Below are positions 40,378-48,190 of a stretch of 48,190 nt of DNA, piece after piece (positions within the stretch are counted from its first letter, which is position 1; each line of letters starts with the position of its first letter). The stretch is from positions 1 through 48,190 of the forward strand of contig NZ_BCWB01000027.1 of NCBI RefSeq assembly GCF_001592045.1, in the 5' to 3' direction. Both the position numbers and the translations under genes were made by a program. This DNA is from Thermobifida fusca NBRC 14071 = JCM 3263 (lineage in GTDB: Bacteria > Actinomycetota > Actinomycetes > Streptosporangiales > Streptosporangiaceae). The notes beneath the pieces are model-generated. The model saw nothing but the letters and a program-made list of their open reading frames with translations, searched no databases and was not told the DNA's origin.

Positions 40378-42078
40378 GTGGGAAACGGATTACGGCTCGG
40401 CCCGATACTGCGTCACGTGACCGAGACGAGCGCCACGATCTGGGTGGAAACCGAGGCTGCTGGCACGGTCACGGTGACTGCTGGCGACCGGTCAGTGAGC
40501 TCCGACACTTTCCAGGTGCACGGGCACCATTACGCGCTCTGCGACCTCACCGGTCTTGCCTCGGGGCGGGCGGTGCCCTACCGCGTGGCAGTGGACGGTG
40601 TGCCTGTCTGGCCGCCTGCTGGCTCGTCGCATCCGCCGAGCCTGGTGCGTACTTTGGATCCCGCGGCTCCGCAGCGGCTGCTTTTCGGCTCCTGCCGGAC
40701 CCCTACCGATCACGGTCCGGCCGCGGTCGCCCGCTATGGGGCGGATGTGCTCCGTGCCTATGCGCTGCGGTTGGCGGAAGCCCGCCGTGCTGCTTCCGGG
40801 GTTGCCGCGGAGGAGCCGACCGCGTTGCTGCTCATCGGTGATCAGGTGTATGCCGATGAGATCCAGCAGCCGATGCGGGACTATGTGGCGGAGCGGCGCT
40901 CCCGCCATGGCGGGGACTTGCCGCATCCGCCCGACGACGAGGTCGTGTTCTTTGACGAGTATGCGGAACTGTACCGGCAGTCGTGGAGCGACCCGGATGT
41001 GCGGTGGCTGCTGTCCACTGTGCCCACTTTGATGCTCTTCGACGACCATGACATCCGCGGCGACTGGAACACCTCTGGCCGCTGGCGGCAGGAGATCGCC
41101 GAGAACCCGTGGTGGCGGCACCGCATCACTTCCGGGTTGGGCGCCTACTGGATCTACCAGCATGCGGGCAACCTTTCTCCGGACGAGCGCGCCGCTGACC
41201 CGGTGTGGCAGGCGTTGTGCAGCGGCGGCGGGGGCGCGGCGTTGGACGAGTTTGCGTGGCAGGCGCACCTTGACCCTGGCGCCTACCGGTGGAGTCATGC
41301 GCACACGTTCGGGCGCAGCCGCGTGCTCATGGTGGATACGCGGTGCGGCCGGGATGTCGCTGACGACCGGGCACGGTCCATGCTCGGCCCGGTCGGGGAG
41401 CCGTGGTTGGACGAGTCGCTGACCGGGGACGTGGACCACTTGATCGTGGCTAGCACACTGCCGTTTCTCCTGCCTAAGGGGGTGCACTATCTGGAGGCGT
41501 GGAATGAGGCGGTGTGTGCGGGCGCGTGGGGGGAATGGTTTCGCGGGCCGGGGGAGCGGCTGCGCCAGGCATTGGATTTGGAGCATTGGGCCGCGTTCCA
41601 GCGTTCTTTCGCTTCGGTTATTGCGGCGGTGGCGGAGGTTGCGACTGGGCGGCGGGGGAGGCCTCCGGCGAGTGTGCTGTTCCTCGGCGGGGATGTGCAC
41701 TTTTCCTATCTGGCTCGGGCCCGGCTTCGCGGCTATGCCACGGACACGGTGATTGCGCAACTAGTCTGTTCTCCGCTGTGTAACTGGCTGCCGCCTGCGT
41801 TGCGGCGGATGACGTGGCTGTCGGCTCGGGCGGTCACCGGGCTTAGCTGCCGTCTTCTGGCCGCTTCAGCCGGTGTGCGCGCGCCCGCGGTGACGTGGCG
41901 TCTCGACGGCGGGCCCTGGTATGACAACGCTTTGGCCACCCTTGTGCTGGACGGCCGGTCTGCCACGGTGCGTTGGGAGCACTCTCCTGTGCCCCGTACG
42001 CTTGCGCGGGCTGTCACCCAGCCTGAGCGTCGTCCTCCGGTTGCGGAGCTGGCCGCTTACCGTCTCACGCCGCGTTGA
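40378..42078 (+). CDS. PhoD-type alkaline phosphatase family protein
   Basis: GTG at 40378; 566 residues. A short fibronectin-like N-terminal domain (TETSATIWVETEAAGTVTV) leads into the calcineurin-like metallophosphatase core: LLFGSCRTP, LLIGDQVYADEI, LMLFDDHDIRGDWN and VLFLGGDVHFSYLARA, which supply the Fe/Ca ligands in PhoD. No signal peptide is visible at the N-terminus, unlike classical Tat-exported PhoD, so a cytosolic phosphoesterase is likely and the substrate is open. Confidence 0.9.
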   Translation: MGNGLRLGPILRHVTETSATIWVETEAAGTVTVTAGDRSVSSDTFQVHGHHYALCDLTGLASGRAVPYRVAVDGVPVWPPAGSSHPPSLVRTLDPAAPQRLLFGSCRTPTDHGPAAVARYGADVLRAYALRLAEARRAASGVAAEEPTALLLIGDQVYADEIQQPMRDYVAERRSRHGGDLPHPPDDEVVFFDEYAELYRQSWSDPDVRWLLSTVPTLMLFDDHDIRGDWNTSGRWRQEIAENPWWRHRITSGLGAYWIYQHAGNLSPDERAADPVWQALCSGGGGAALDEFAWQAHLDPGAYRWSHAHTFGRSRVLMVDTRCGRDVADDRARSMLGPVGEPWLDESLTGDVDHLIVASTLPFLLPKGVHYLEAWNEAVCAGAWGEWFRGPGERLRQALDLEHWAAFQRSFASVIAAVAEVATGRRGRPPASVLFLGGDVHFSYLARARLRGYATDTVIAQLVCSPLCNWLPPALRRMTWLSARAVTGLSCRLLAASAGVRAPAVTWRLDGGPWYDNALATLVLDGRSATVRWEHSPVPRTLARAVTQPERRPPVAELAAYRLTPR

Positions 42079-42099
42079 GCGGACGAGGAAAGACCGGGG

Positions 42100-42960
42100 T
42101 CATCCCACGGCGCGGAACCGGAGCCGGGTGCCGGGGCGGGCCTGGGCGGCCCAGCGCAGGTCTGCGGAGACGACTACGGCGATCACCGGGTAGCCGCCGG
42201 TGACGGGGTGGTCGGCGAGGAAGAGCACGGGGTCGCCGTGGTGCGGGATCTGCAGTGCTCCGGGGACGATCCCTTCGCTGGGCAGTTCTCCCATGCGGGA
42301 GCGGGGCAGCGGCGGCCCTAGCAGGCGTGCCCCTACCCGGTCGGTTCGGCTGCTGACCACGTAGTCGCTGGTGAGCAGGGTGCGGATTGCGTCTTCGGTG
42401 AACCAGTCGTCGCGCGGTCCCAGCATGACGCGCAGTTCGACCTCGTCGCGGGGGAAGACGGTGTCTGGGGCGGCGTCCACTACGGGAAGGTCCTGGGGTG
42501 GCGGCCCCACTGGCAGCACGGTGCCCGGGGTCACCTGTTGGGGGCCGAGGCCGGCCAGTGTGTCCGTGCTGCGGGATCCCAGCACGGGGGGTGTGTCGAG
42601 CCCGCCGCGGACCGCCACATAGCTGCGCAGTCCGCGTTCCGGGGTGCCTATCCGCAGTTCGGATCCGTCGCGGAGGTGTATCACCGTGTTCATGGCGGCG
42701 GCGCGGCCGTCCACGCTTACCGGTCCTGGTGCCCCGGTGACTGCTACGGTCATGGCTCCGTGGGCGCGGCATCGCAGCCCGCCGAAGGTGACTTCGAGGG
42801 CGGCAGCGCGGGGCGGGTTGGCGACAAGCCGGTTCGCCAGCGCGTAGGAGACGGGGTCGGCGGCCCCGGAGCGTCCCACTCCGAGGAGGGCGTGGCCGAC
42901 CCGGCCTGCGTCCTGCACGGTGGTGAGCACCCCGGTTTCGAGCACTTCCAGCGCTGGCAT
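42100..42960 (-). CDS. pxpC: 5-oxoprolinase subunit C
   Basis: 286 residues from ATG, third gene of the pxpABC operon. KipA/biotin-dependent-carboxyltransferase-like domain: EVLETGVLTTVQDAGRVGH, GVGRSGAADPVSYALANRLV, ALEVTFGG, RTDRVGARLLGP and GDPVLFLADHPVTGGYPVIAVV. Together with PxpB it performs the ATP-dependent ring opening of 5-oxoproline to glutamate, preventing accumulation of this spontaneous damage product. In this locus 39 bases separate it from pxpB. Confidence 0.93.
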   Translation of the reverse strand: MPALEVLETGVLTTVQDAGRVGHALLGVGRSGAADPVSYALANRLVANPPRAAALEVTFGGLRCRAHGAMTVAVTGAPGPVSVDGRAAAMNTVIHLRDGSELRIGTPERGLRSYVAVRGGLDTPPVLGSRSTDTLAGLGPQQVTPGTVLPVGPPPQDLPVVDAAPDTVFPRDEVELRVMLGPRDDWFTEDAIRTLLTSDYVVSSRTDRVGARLLGPPLPRSRMGELPSEGIVPGALQIPHHGDPVLFLADHPVTGGYPVIAVVVSADLRWAAQARPGTRLRFRAVG

Positions 42961-42999
42961 CGGCTCCTCCTCTCCCCTGCTTGTCGGGTTGGGCGCTGG

Positions 43000-43605
43000 T
43001 TACACGGGGACGAATTTCACTCGTGTTCCGGGGCGGAGCAGTCCCGGCGGGTCCCGGTCGAGGTTCCAGACCGCGACGTCGGTGCGGCCCAGCAACTGCC
43101 ATCCTCCTGGGGAGCTGCGTGGGTAGATGCCGGTGAAACCGTCGGCGAGGGCGACTGATCCCGCGGGTACGCGGGTGCGGGACTCGGCGCGGCGGGGGAC
43201 CCGCAGCCGGGGGTCGTCGCCGACGAGGTAGCCGAAACCGGGGGCGAAACCGCAGAACGCCACGATCCAGGTGGCGGCGGTGTGGGCGGCGACCACTTCG
43301 GTCTCGCTCAACCCGGTGGTTGCCGCGATGTCGGCCAGGTCTGCGCCGTTGTAGCAGACGGGAATTTCCACTTCTCCGACCGGGTGGGCTGCGGCGGGTC
43401 GCAGCGGCAAGTCGCGTACGGCTTGCCTGATTCGGGTCCGGTCGGTTCCGGGGGTGAGCCGCAGCAGGATGGTGCGGGCGGCGGGGACGACGTCCTCGAC
43501 GCCGGGCAGGGGGTGTTCGGCGAGCGCGGCGTGCAACGCCATGACCGTGTCCAGGTCGTCGACTTCGATGAGGAGTCCGGCGTCACCGTATTCGAGGATG
43601 CGCAT
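43000..43605 (-). CDS. pxpB: 5-oxoprolinase subunit B
   Basis: 201 residues from ATG 43603-43605 (an adjacent GTG at 43608 is possible). KipI-type allophanate-hydrolase subunit 1 domain: YGDAGLLIEVDD, EIPVCYNGADLADIA, VVAAHTAATWIVAFCGFAPGFGYL in parts, and RTRVPAGSVALADGFTGIYPRSSPGGWQLLG in parts. In Bacillus KipI also inhibits the sporulation kinase KinA; here the full pxp operon argues for the metabolic role. Confidence 0.93.
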   Translation of the reverse strand: MRILEYGDAGLLIEVDDLDTVMALHAALAEHPLPGVEDVVPAARTILLRLTPGTDRTRIRQAVRDLPLRPAAAHPVGEVEIPVCYNGADLADIAATTGLSETEVVAAHTAATWIVAFCGFAPGFGYLVGDDPRLRVPRRAESRTRVPAGSVALADGFTGIYPRSSPGGWQLLGRTDVAVWNLDRDPPGLLRPGTRVKFVPV

Positions 43606-43617
43606 CACCGTGGGTCC

Positions 43618-44382
43618 TCACCTGTGGTGGGCGAACGCTTTGAGGTTGATGCCTGCGTTGCTGAGCCGCTGCGCGACCTGTTCGGCGACTCGGACCGCGT
43701 CGGGGGTGTCGCCGTGGACGCAGAGGGAGTCGGCGGTGATCCGGATCGGGGTGCCGTCGATGGCGGGGATGGGGTCGCCGTTGGCGATCCGCAGGCAGCG
43801 TTCCGCGATTTCTTCCGGGGAGTGCAGGACCGCTCCGGGGTGGCGGCGCGGCACCAGGGTGCCTTCGGGGGTGTAGGCGCGGTCCGCGAACGCTTCGCGG
43901 ACTACGCGTAGCCCGGCTTTTTCCGCCAAGGTCAGCCACAGGGATCCGGGGAGTCCCAGGACTGCCAGGTCGGGGTCGTAGAGGCGTACTGCTTCGACGA
44001 CGGCGCGGGCTTGGTCTTCGTGGTGGACGATCGCGTTGTAGAGCGCGCCGTGGGGTTTGACGTAGCGGACCCGTTCCCCGGCGACCCGGGCGAGCGCGTC
44101 GAGCGCACCGATCTGGTAGATGACGTCGTTGACCAGCTCGTCGGGGCTTACTTCGATGAACCGGCGGCCGAATCCGACGAGGTCGCGGTAGCCCACTTGG
44201 GCTCCGATGACGACGCCCCGGCGGGCCGCTTGTTCGCAGACCCGGCGGAGGACGAGAGGGTCTCCGGCGTGGAAGCCGCAGGCGACGTTGGCGCTCGTCA
44301 CCACGGAGAGCAGTGCTTCGTCGTCGCCGAGTTCCCAACGGCCGAAGCTCTCACCGAGGTCGGAGTTGAGATCGATGTGCAT
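43618..44382 (-). CDS. pxpA: 5-oxoprolinase subunit A (LamB/YcsF family)
   Basis: 254 residues from ATG, first gene of the operon. Landmarks: [26 protein letters not shown] with the catalytic-site His, [25 protein letters not shown] and [12 protein letters not shown]. It acts with PxpB and PxpC to hydrolyse 5-oxoproline. The gene starts 89 bases after the membrane-protein stop at 44472, with a terminator-like hairpin between them. Confidence 0.95.
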   Translation of the reverse strand: MHIDLNSDLGESFGRWELGDDEALLSVVTSANVACGFHAGDPLVLRRVCEQAARRGVVIGAQVGYRDLVGFGRRFIEVSPDELVNDVIYQIGALDALARVAGERVRYVKPHGALYNAIVHHEDQARAVVEAVRLYDPDLAVLGLPGSLWLTLAEKAGLRVVREAFADRAYTPEGTLVPRRHPGAVLHSPEEIAERCLRIANGDPIPAIDGTPIRITADSLCVHGDTPDAVRVAEQVAQRLSNAGINLKAFAHHR

Positions 44383-44396
44383 CGGTGTTCCTGTCC

Positions 44397-44426
44397 GTCG
44401 GCCCCGGCAGGTGTGCCGGGGCCGAC
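44397..44426 (-). terminator. Hairpin between membrane protein gene and pxpA
   Basis: Perfect 12-bp stem GTCGGCCCCGGC / GCCGGGGCCGAC with a 6-base loop. There is no U-run. It could end the upstream minus-strand gene or lie in the pxpA leader. Confidence 0.6.
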
Positions 44427-44471
44427 GCTGCGGGAGTCATCCTCCCGAAAGAGGGGGTTGTCTGTTCCAGG

Positions 44472-45356
44472 TTAGTTTTTAGCTTTCTGCCGCTGCTCGT
44501 CGCGACGGCTCCGGGTCTTGGGACGGGTGTTGGACCGCAGCCGCAGCAACTGGAGTTGCAGCGGCTGGGTGGAGTTCGGACCGCTCTTCGCGGTGATACT
44601 CCTGGACCCGCTGGTGAATCCGGGGACCACCGCTTCCACCGGTGTGTGCGGGCGCGGCGGAGCCAGCCGCGGAGGCACACCGGGGATGGCCGGGTCTTCC
44701 TCCACTGTTTCCTTGTCGTCCTTCTCCGTACGTCCGGTCCGGTCGGTGTCCCCCGTGGACGTCGCTGCCTCCTTGCCTGCCAAGCGGGCTCGCCGCCAGT
44801 CAAGCCACCAGGTGATCAGCGGCCATTCGACTCGGGCAGGCTGGGCGAGTGCTGCCCACAAGTACGCTTTCGCGCCCCAGGCTTCCATCGCCCGCCGTGC
44901 GCGGGAGACGGTGAAGTAGCCGGGAAGCGCGAGGAGCAGTTGCGGCCAGGACAGCAGTAGGGCGGCCACATACGGGAAAAGACCATCGCCGGTAATCGAT
45001 GCGGCCGCACCCATCACAATGGGTGTCATCGCCAGTCCGATGCGTACAGTGGAGATCTGGCGAAAGCGGTACAAGGAACGGCGCACCGACGTTTCTGGGG
45101 AAACGCCGGCGGGAAGAGGTGTGGGCTGGGCAAAATATGCCAGCAGTAGCGCGCCGACGGCAACCGATACGGAAAGGAGAATCGTCCAGCCGGGCGCTGA
45201 CCACCGGCCATCCACCATTAAGGCGAGCGGCCCTAGCAGGAGGATCGGGAGCGGAACGTGGAACAGGACCCGCCGTCTAATCTGGCCTGCGGCTGTAGGT
45301 TCCTGGACGTACTCTATGACGCGAGTGCGCAACCGTCTCAACATGGACGTCGTCAC
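44472..45356 (-). CDS. Multi-pass membrane protein of unknown function
   Basis: The start is placed at GTG 45354-45356 behind AAGAGGGG, with ATG 45342-45344 as the alternative; a longer frame upstream looks non-coding. 294 residues. Four or five hydrophobic segments in the first 170 residues (VLFHVPLPILLLGPLALMV, WTILLSVSVAVGALLLAYF, IGLAMTPIVMGAAASI, YVAALLLSWPQLLLALPGYF) are followed by an amphipathic ITWWLDWRRARLAG region. The disordered C-terminus is Glu/Pro-rich and ends in a strongly basic stretch. No family is recognised. It is read away from fasR. Confidence 0.75.
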   Translation of the reverse strand: MTTSMLRRLRTRVIEYVQEPTAAGQIRRRVLFHVPLPILLLGPLALMVDGRWSAPGWTILLSVSVAVGALLLAYFAQPTPLPAGVSPETSVRRSLYRFRQISTVRIGLAMTPIVMGAAASITGDGLFPYVAALLLSWPQLLLALPGYFTVSRARRAMEAWGAKAYLWAALAQPARVEWPLITWWLDWRRARLAGKEAATSTGDTDRTGRTEKDDKETVEEDPAIPGVPPRLAPPRPHTPVEAVVPGFTSGSRSITAKSGPNSTQPLQLQLLRLRSNTRPKTRSRRDEQRQKAKN

Positions 45357-45598
45357 CACTCCCCTCTTCACGCGCTTACCGTCCCACCAACCGGTTGACA
45401 CGTCCCTGAAGTAGGGCCGAGAACCGTGGCCGCGGTACGGAGAGAAGCGGACCCCTAATTTTTTAGGGACCCCATCGTTCACGTTATCTGGTTTTCTTGG
45501 ACTGTGGGGCGCTGTCACCTCACAAGAAGTGCCGCTCCCGGGACTTTCTGTTCTTCTTCCGCGGCTTAAGGCGCCCTCTTTTGGCACGGGTGGCCGGT

Positions 45599-46795
45599 TT
45601 ACGGGGTGTCGGCGAGCCGGCCGAGGGTCAGCGCTACCCGCAGCACGAACGATCCGCGGCCGTCGGTGGGGACGTAGCCGGTGAGCTCCGCCACTCTGCT
45701 GAGCCGGTAGCGCACCGTGTTGGGGTGGACGAACAGCATCCGCGCGGTGGACTCCAGGGACGAGGCGTGCTCCAGGTAGACCGACAGGGTGTCCAGCAGG
45801 GGGGTGCCCGCGTCCCGCAGCGGCTGGTACACCTCTTCGATGAGGGTGCGCCGCGCGGCCGGGTCCCCGTTCAGTGCCCGTTCGGGCAGCAGGTCCTCGG
45901 CAGCGACCGGCCGGGGCGCGTCCGGCCAGCCGGGGGCGGCACGCAGCCCGTCCACGGCGGCGCGGGCCGACTGGTTGGCGGCGCTCAAGTCGTAGACGGG
46001 GGGTCCCACCACGACCGGTCCCGGGCCGAACAGTCCCGCTAGTGGTGTGGCCGCGCCCATGGGGTCGGAAGCGTTCTTCTCGTTGACGCCTACAACGACG
46101 ACGACACGGTCGCCTTGGACGCCTGCGAGCACGTCATGTCCTGCCCGACGGGCATGGGAGCGCAGGTCTTCCAGGGTTTCTTCGGCGTCTTGGTCGCCGA
46201 GGAGGCCCGCGATCGCGATGACGGGGATGCGCGACCAGCCGAGGGAGGCACCCCACGTCTGGAGACCTTCTTCGCGGTTGCCGTGCAGCAGGGCGTCGAC
46301 GATCAGCGCTTCCAGCCGGGCATCCCAGGCTCCTCTGGCTTCTGCAGCTCGGGCGTAGATGCGGGCCGTGCTGAACGCCACTTCCCGGCTGTAGCGGAGC
46401 ATGGCTTCGCGCAACTGCTGTTCGCCGCCGGGGGCAGCGAGTTCGGAGACCCGGCTCTCCACCACGTCGATGACGACCCGCACCATTTCCACGGTCTGCT
46501 GCAGCGACACTGAGCGGATGAGTTCCCGCGGCGCCGTGCCGAACACTTCCACGGCGATCGCGGGGCGGCCCCGGTGCGGGTTTTTGAACCAGTCGACGAA
46601 AGCCGCGACCCCTGACTGGGCGACGAGGCCCACCCAGGAGCGGTCTTCCGCGGACATGGAGCGGAACCATGACAGCCGCTGTTCCATCTGGGCTACTGCG
46701 GCCGTGCCCAGGGCGCCCATGGCGCGTTCCAGTCGGCGCACGGTCTCTGCGCGTACGGCGTCGTCGTGCGGGGACGCATCAGGGGAATCGGTCAC
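45599..46795 (-). CDS. fasR: FasR-type PucR/CdaR-family transcriptional activator of fatty-acid synthesis
   Basis: About 398 residues from GTG 46793-46795; another GTG at 46816 is possible since the nearer start has an AGAAGG almost touching it. The long N-terminal region is of the mycelial-regulator type, the middle has a GGDEF-like fold, and the C-terminus is the PucR helix-turn-helix (SLESTARMLFVHPNTVRYRLSRV in parts). In Streptomyces and Mycobacterium FasR binds the promoter of the adjoining fabD-fabH-acpP-fabF operon and activates it. Exactly that divergent arrangement is present here. A perfect palindrome covers the start codon. Confidence 0.9.
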   Translation of the reverse strand: MTDSPDASPHDDAVRAETVRRLERAMGALGTAAVAQMEQRLSWFRSMSAEDRSWVGLVAQSGVAAFVDWFKNPHRGRPAIAVEVFGTAPRELIRSVSLQQTVEMVRVVIDVVESRVSELAAPGGEQQLREAMLRYSREVAFSTARIYARAAEARGAWDARLEALIVDALLHGNREEGLQTWGASLGWSRIPVIAIAGLLGDQDAEETLEDLRSHARRAGHDVLAGVQGDRVVVVVGVNEKNASDPMGAATPLAGLFGPGPVVVGPPVYDLSAANQSARAAVDGLRAAPGWPDAPRPVAAEDLLPERALNGDPAARRTLIEEVYQPLRDAGTPLLDTLSVYLEHASSLESTARMLFVHPNTVRYRLSRVAELTGYVPTDGRGSFVLRVALTLGRLADTP

Positions 46796-46809
46796 CCTTC
46801 TAGGGTGAC
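46791..46809. promoter_or_regulatory. Palindrome over the fasR start
   Basis: GTCACCCT-TCT-AGGGTGAC, a perfect 8-bp dyad with a 3-base centre, includes the fasR GTG. It may be an operator (autoregulation or fabD control) or a translational hairpin. Confidence 0.5.
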
Positions 46810-46983
46810 ACTTCACGGCAGGACAGCCGTACAGTGGGGTTCCGTGCTCCCCAGGGGGCGCTGCGGAGACGGCGGGGGAATACTTCTCTGCGGGGATATG
46901 TGCAGTCTCCACAAAGGGCTCACCGTGAAGTTCGTGCCTGTCCCCATCAAGCTGGTGTTGTTCTTCAGGGCAAGGTTGATGCT

Positions 46984-47943
46984 GTGCTTGCAATCGTCGC
47001 TCCGGGCCAAGGCGCCCAGGTACCCGGTTTCCTCTCCGCGTGGCTTGAACTCCCCGGAATGGCGGAGCGGTTCGCTGAATGGTCGGATGTGGTCGGGCTC
47101 GACCTCGTCCGCTACGGCACCACCGCTGACGCTGAAGAGATCCGGGACACCGCGGTAGCCCAGCCGCTGCTGGTGAGCGCGGGCATTGCGGCAGCGATCG
47201 CGTTGTTCGGCGACCTTGAGTCCGCCGCCGCATCAGCCGATGTGGTGGCCGGGCACAGTGTCGGCGAATTCACTGCGGCCGCGGTTGCCGGTGCTCTGAC
47301 GCCCCGGGATGCGCTGCTGCTCGTTGCGGAGCGGGGCCGGGGGATGGCTGAAGCGTCCGCGGTCACCCCGACGGGAATGACTGCGGTGCTGGGCGGCGAT
47401 CGGGACGAAGTCCTCGCCGCGATCAAAGCAGCGGGTCTGACTCCCGCTAACGACAACGGTTCGGGGCAGATCGTGGCCGCCGGGACTCTTGAACAGTTGG
47501 AGGCGTTGGCGGCTGCTCCCCCTGCCCGGGCACGGCTGCGTCCTCTCGCGGTTGCCGGTGCTTTCCACACCCACCACATGGCTCCCGCAGTGAAGCGCGT
47601 GGAGGCCCTGGCAGCCACCCTCACGCCCGCTGATCCTCGTACTCGGCTGTTGTCCAACCGTGACGGCGCAGTGGTCACCTCCGGCTCGGAGTACCTGTCC
47701 CGTCTCGTGTCGCAGATCAGCTCCCCGGTTCGGTGGGACGCCTGTACCGCTACCCTCGCTGATCTCGGTGTCACCGCACTGATGGAGCTGCCGCCCGCAG
47801 GCACGCTGACTAATCTCGCCAAGCGAGCGCTGCGCGGTGTGGAACTGCTCGCCATCAAGTCTCCCGAGGACCTGGACCGGGCACGCACACTCGTCGCGGA
47901 CCACGCGGGTGCGACCTCCACCGACCTGGAAGGGCAAGCGTGA
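46984..47943 (+). CDS. fabD: Malonyl-CoA:ACP transacylase
   Basis: GTG at 46984 starts the conserved LAIVAPGQGAQ; 319 residues. The catalytic Ser92 lies in VAGHSVGEF, and the His in GAFHTHHM; NDNGSGQIVAAG is the usual mid-protein motif. It loads malonyl groups onto acyl carrier protein for type II fatty-acid synthesis. It is the first gene of the fab operon, its stop overlapping the fabH ATG by one base, and fasR is divergent upstream. Confidence 0.97.
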   Translation: MLAIVAPGQGAQVPGFLSAWLELPGMAERFAEWSDVVGLDLVRYGTTADAEEIRDTAVAQPLLVSAGIAAAIALFGDLESAAASADVVAGHSVGEFTAAAVAGALTPRDALLLVAERGRGMAEASAVTPTGMTAVLGGDRDEVLAAIKAAGLTPANDNGSGQIVAAGTLEQLEALAAAPPARARLRPLAVAGAFHTHHMAPAVKRVEALAATLTPADPRTRLLSNRDGAVVTSGSEYLSRLVSQISSPVRWDACTATLADLGVTALMELPPAGTLTNLAKRALRGVELLAIKSPEDLDRARTLVADHAGATSTDLEGQA

Positions 47944-48190
47944 TGAAAACCTCCCAGTCCGTCCCCGGAGCATGTGTCGTCGCTTTCGGCGAGTACCAGC
48001 CCGCCAACGTTGTCACCAACGACGACTTGGCGAAGCGCGTCGACACTTCTGATGAGTGGATCCGCAGCCGGGTGGGTATCGCCGAACGCCGGATCGCTTC
48101 CCCGGAGGAGAGCGTCACCGACATGGCGGTCGCTGCCGGCGGCAAGGCGCTGGCTGCCAGCGGTTTGGCGCCGGACGACATCGACCTGGT
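47943..48190 (+). CDS. fabH: 3-oxoacyl-ACP synthase III (3' end cut off by window edge)
   Basis: 82 codons are visible from ATG 47943. The FabH N-terminus is characteristic: GACVVAFGEYQPANVVTNDDL, DTSDEWIRSRVGIAERRIA, SVTDMAVAAGGKAL in pieces. The catalytic Cys-His-Asn triad lies beyond the window. It condenses an acyl-CoA primer with malonyl-ACP and so decides chain starters, branched ones in many actinomycetes. It is translationally coupled to fabD. Confidence 0.95.
   Translation, partial: MKTSQSVPGACVVAFGEYQPANVVTNDDLAKRVDTSDEWIRSRVGIAERRIASPEESVTDMAVAAGGKALAASGLAPDDIDL

Noticed and set aside
42065-43102. 345-residue Arg-rich frame overlapping pxpC
   Set aside because: Alternate-frame artefact of pxpC, which has full family motifs.
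45515-45598. Very basic reading frame (KPATRAKRGRLKPRKKNRK) just after fasR on the minus strand
   Set aside because: No start codon is available in that frame after the preceding stop.

Overview
The window reads as chromosome of a high-GC thermophilic actinomycete, almost certainly Thermobifida fusca or a very close relative. The evidence is the 984-residue CBM2/Ig-like/GH48 exocellulase (Cel48A architecture) behind two CelR-type operators, a class A actinobacterial RNase P RNA, a SepH homologue, a FasR-fabD-fabH locus, frequent GTG starts and strongly GC-biased third codon positions. The species name is inference from the proteins; no database was searched.

Left part (1-24.8 kb) is ordinary core genome: a truncated OmpR-type response regulator followed by an unusually hairpin-rich intergenic region; an inositol-monophosphatase-family gene; a Tat-exported polysaccharide-deacetylase-like lipoprotein; ferrochelatase; a sugar/alditol FAD oxidase; sepH; a pair of bacterial PH-domain membrane proteins; a PEBP-like lipoprotein; a long acidic/Pro-Ser-rich single-pass membrane protein with an internal 184-bp duplication; rnpB; a minus-strand group of RNase H/phosphatase, coiled-coil zinc-ribbon and Nif3-like genes; endonuclease IV; cbiZ; cel48A; a small GNAT; a Sua5-type tRNA threonylcarbamoylation enzyme; and a DUF1918/DUF1876 protein.

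Middle (25.0-38.4 kb) is accessory. A 47-repeat type I-E-like CRISPR array (25021-27864), with no cas gene anywhere in the window, appears to be read on the minus strand with its leader at the right. Immediately beyond it lies a complete integrative element of about 10.2 kb (28175-38355) inserted into the 3' half of a tRNA-Val(UAC) gene and bounded by 45-bp direct repeats. Its right half is the standard actinomycete integrative and conjugative element (AICE) backbone: Pra-like activator, FtsK/SpoIIIE-type transfer protein, RepSA-type HUH initiator (here frameshifted), excisionase and tyrosine integrase. Its left half carries cargo: an AT-rich gene for a protein with a HEPN-like Rx4H motif, an XRE regulator whose DNA-binding half is AT-rich and whose DUF5753 half is GC-rich, and a three-gene signalling set (HATPase, HTH/sigma-r4-like protein, PP2C-like phosphatase). 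A 16-bp dyad beginning GTCTAG recurs five times at the promoters of the signalling set and of the Pra-like gene.

Right part (38.4-48.2 kb) returns to core genome: the intact tRNA-Val, an AhpE-like peroxiredoxin, DUF3052 and YjbQ proteins, a PhoD-type phosphatase, the pxpABC 5-oxoprolinase operon, a membrane protein, and divergent fasR and fabD-fabH starting the fatty-acid synthesis cluster.

The most promising novelty is the element's cargo: a recently swapped HEPN-like/regulator cassette beside a partner-switching-like kinase/HTH/phosphatase module under a shared repeated operator.
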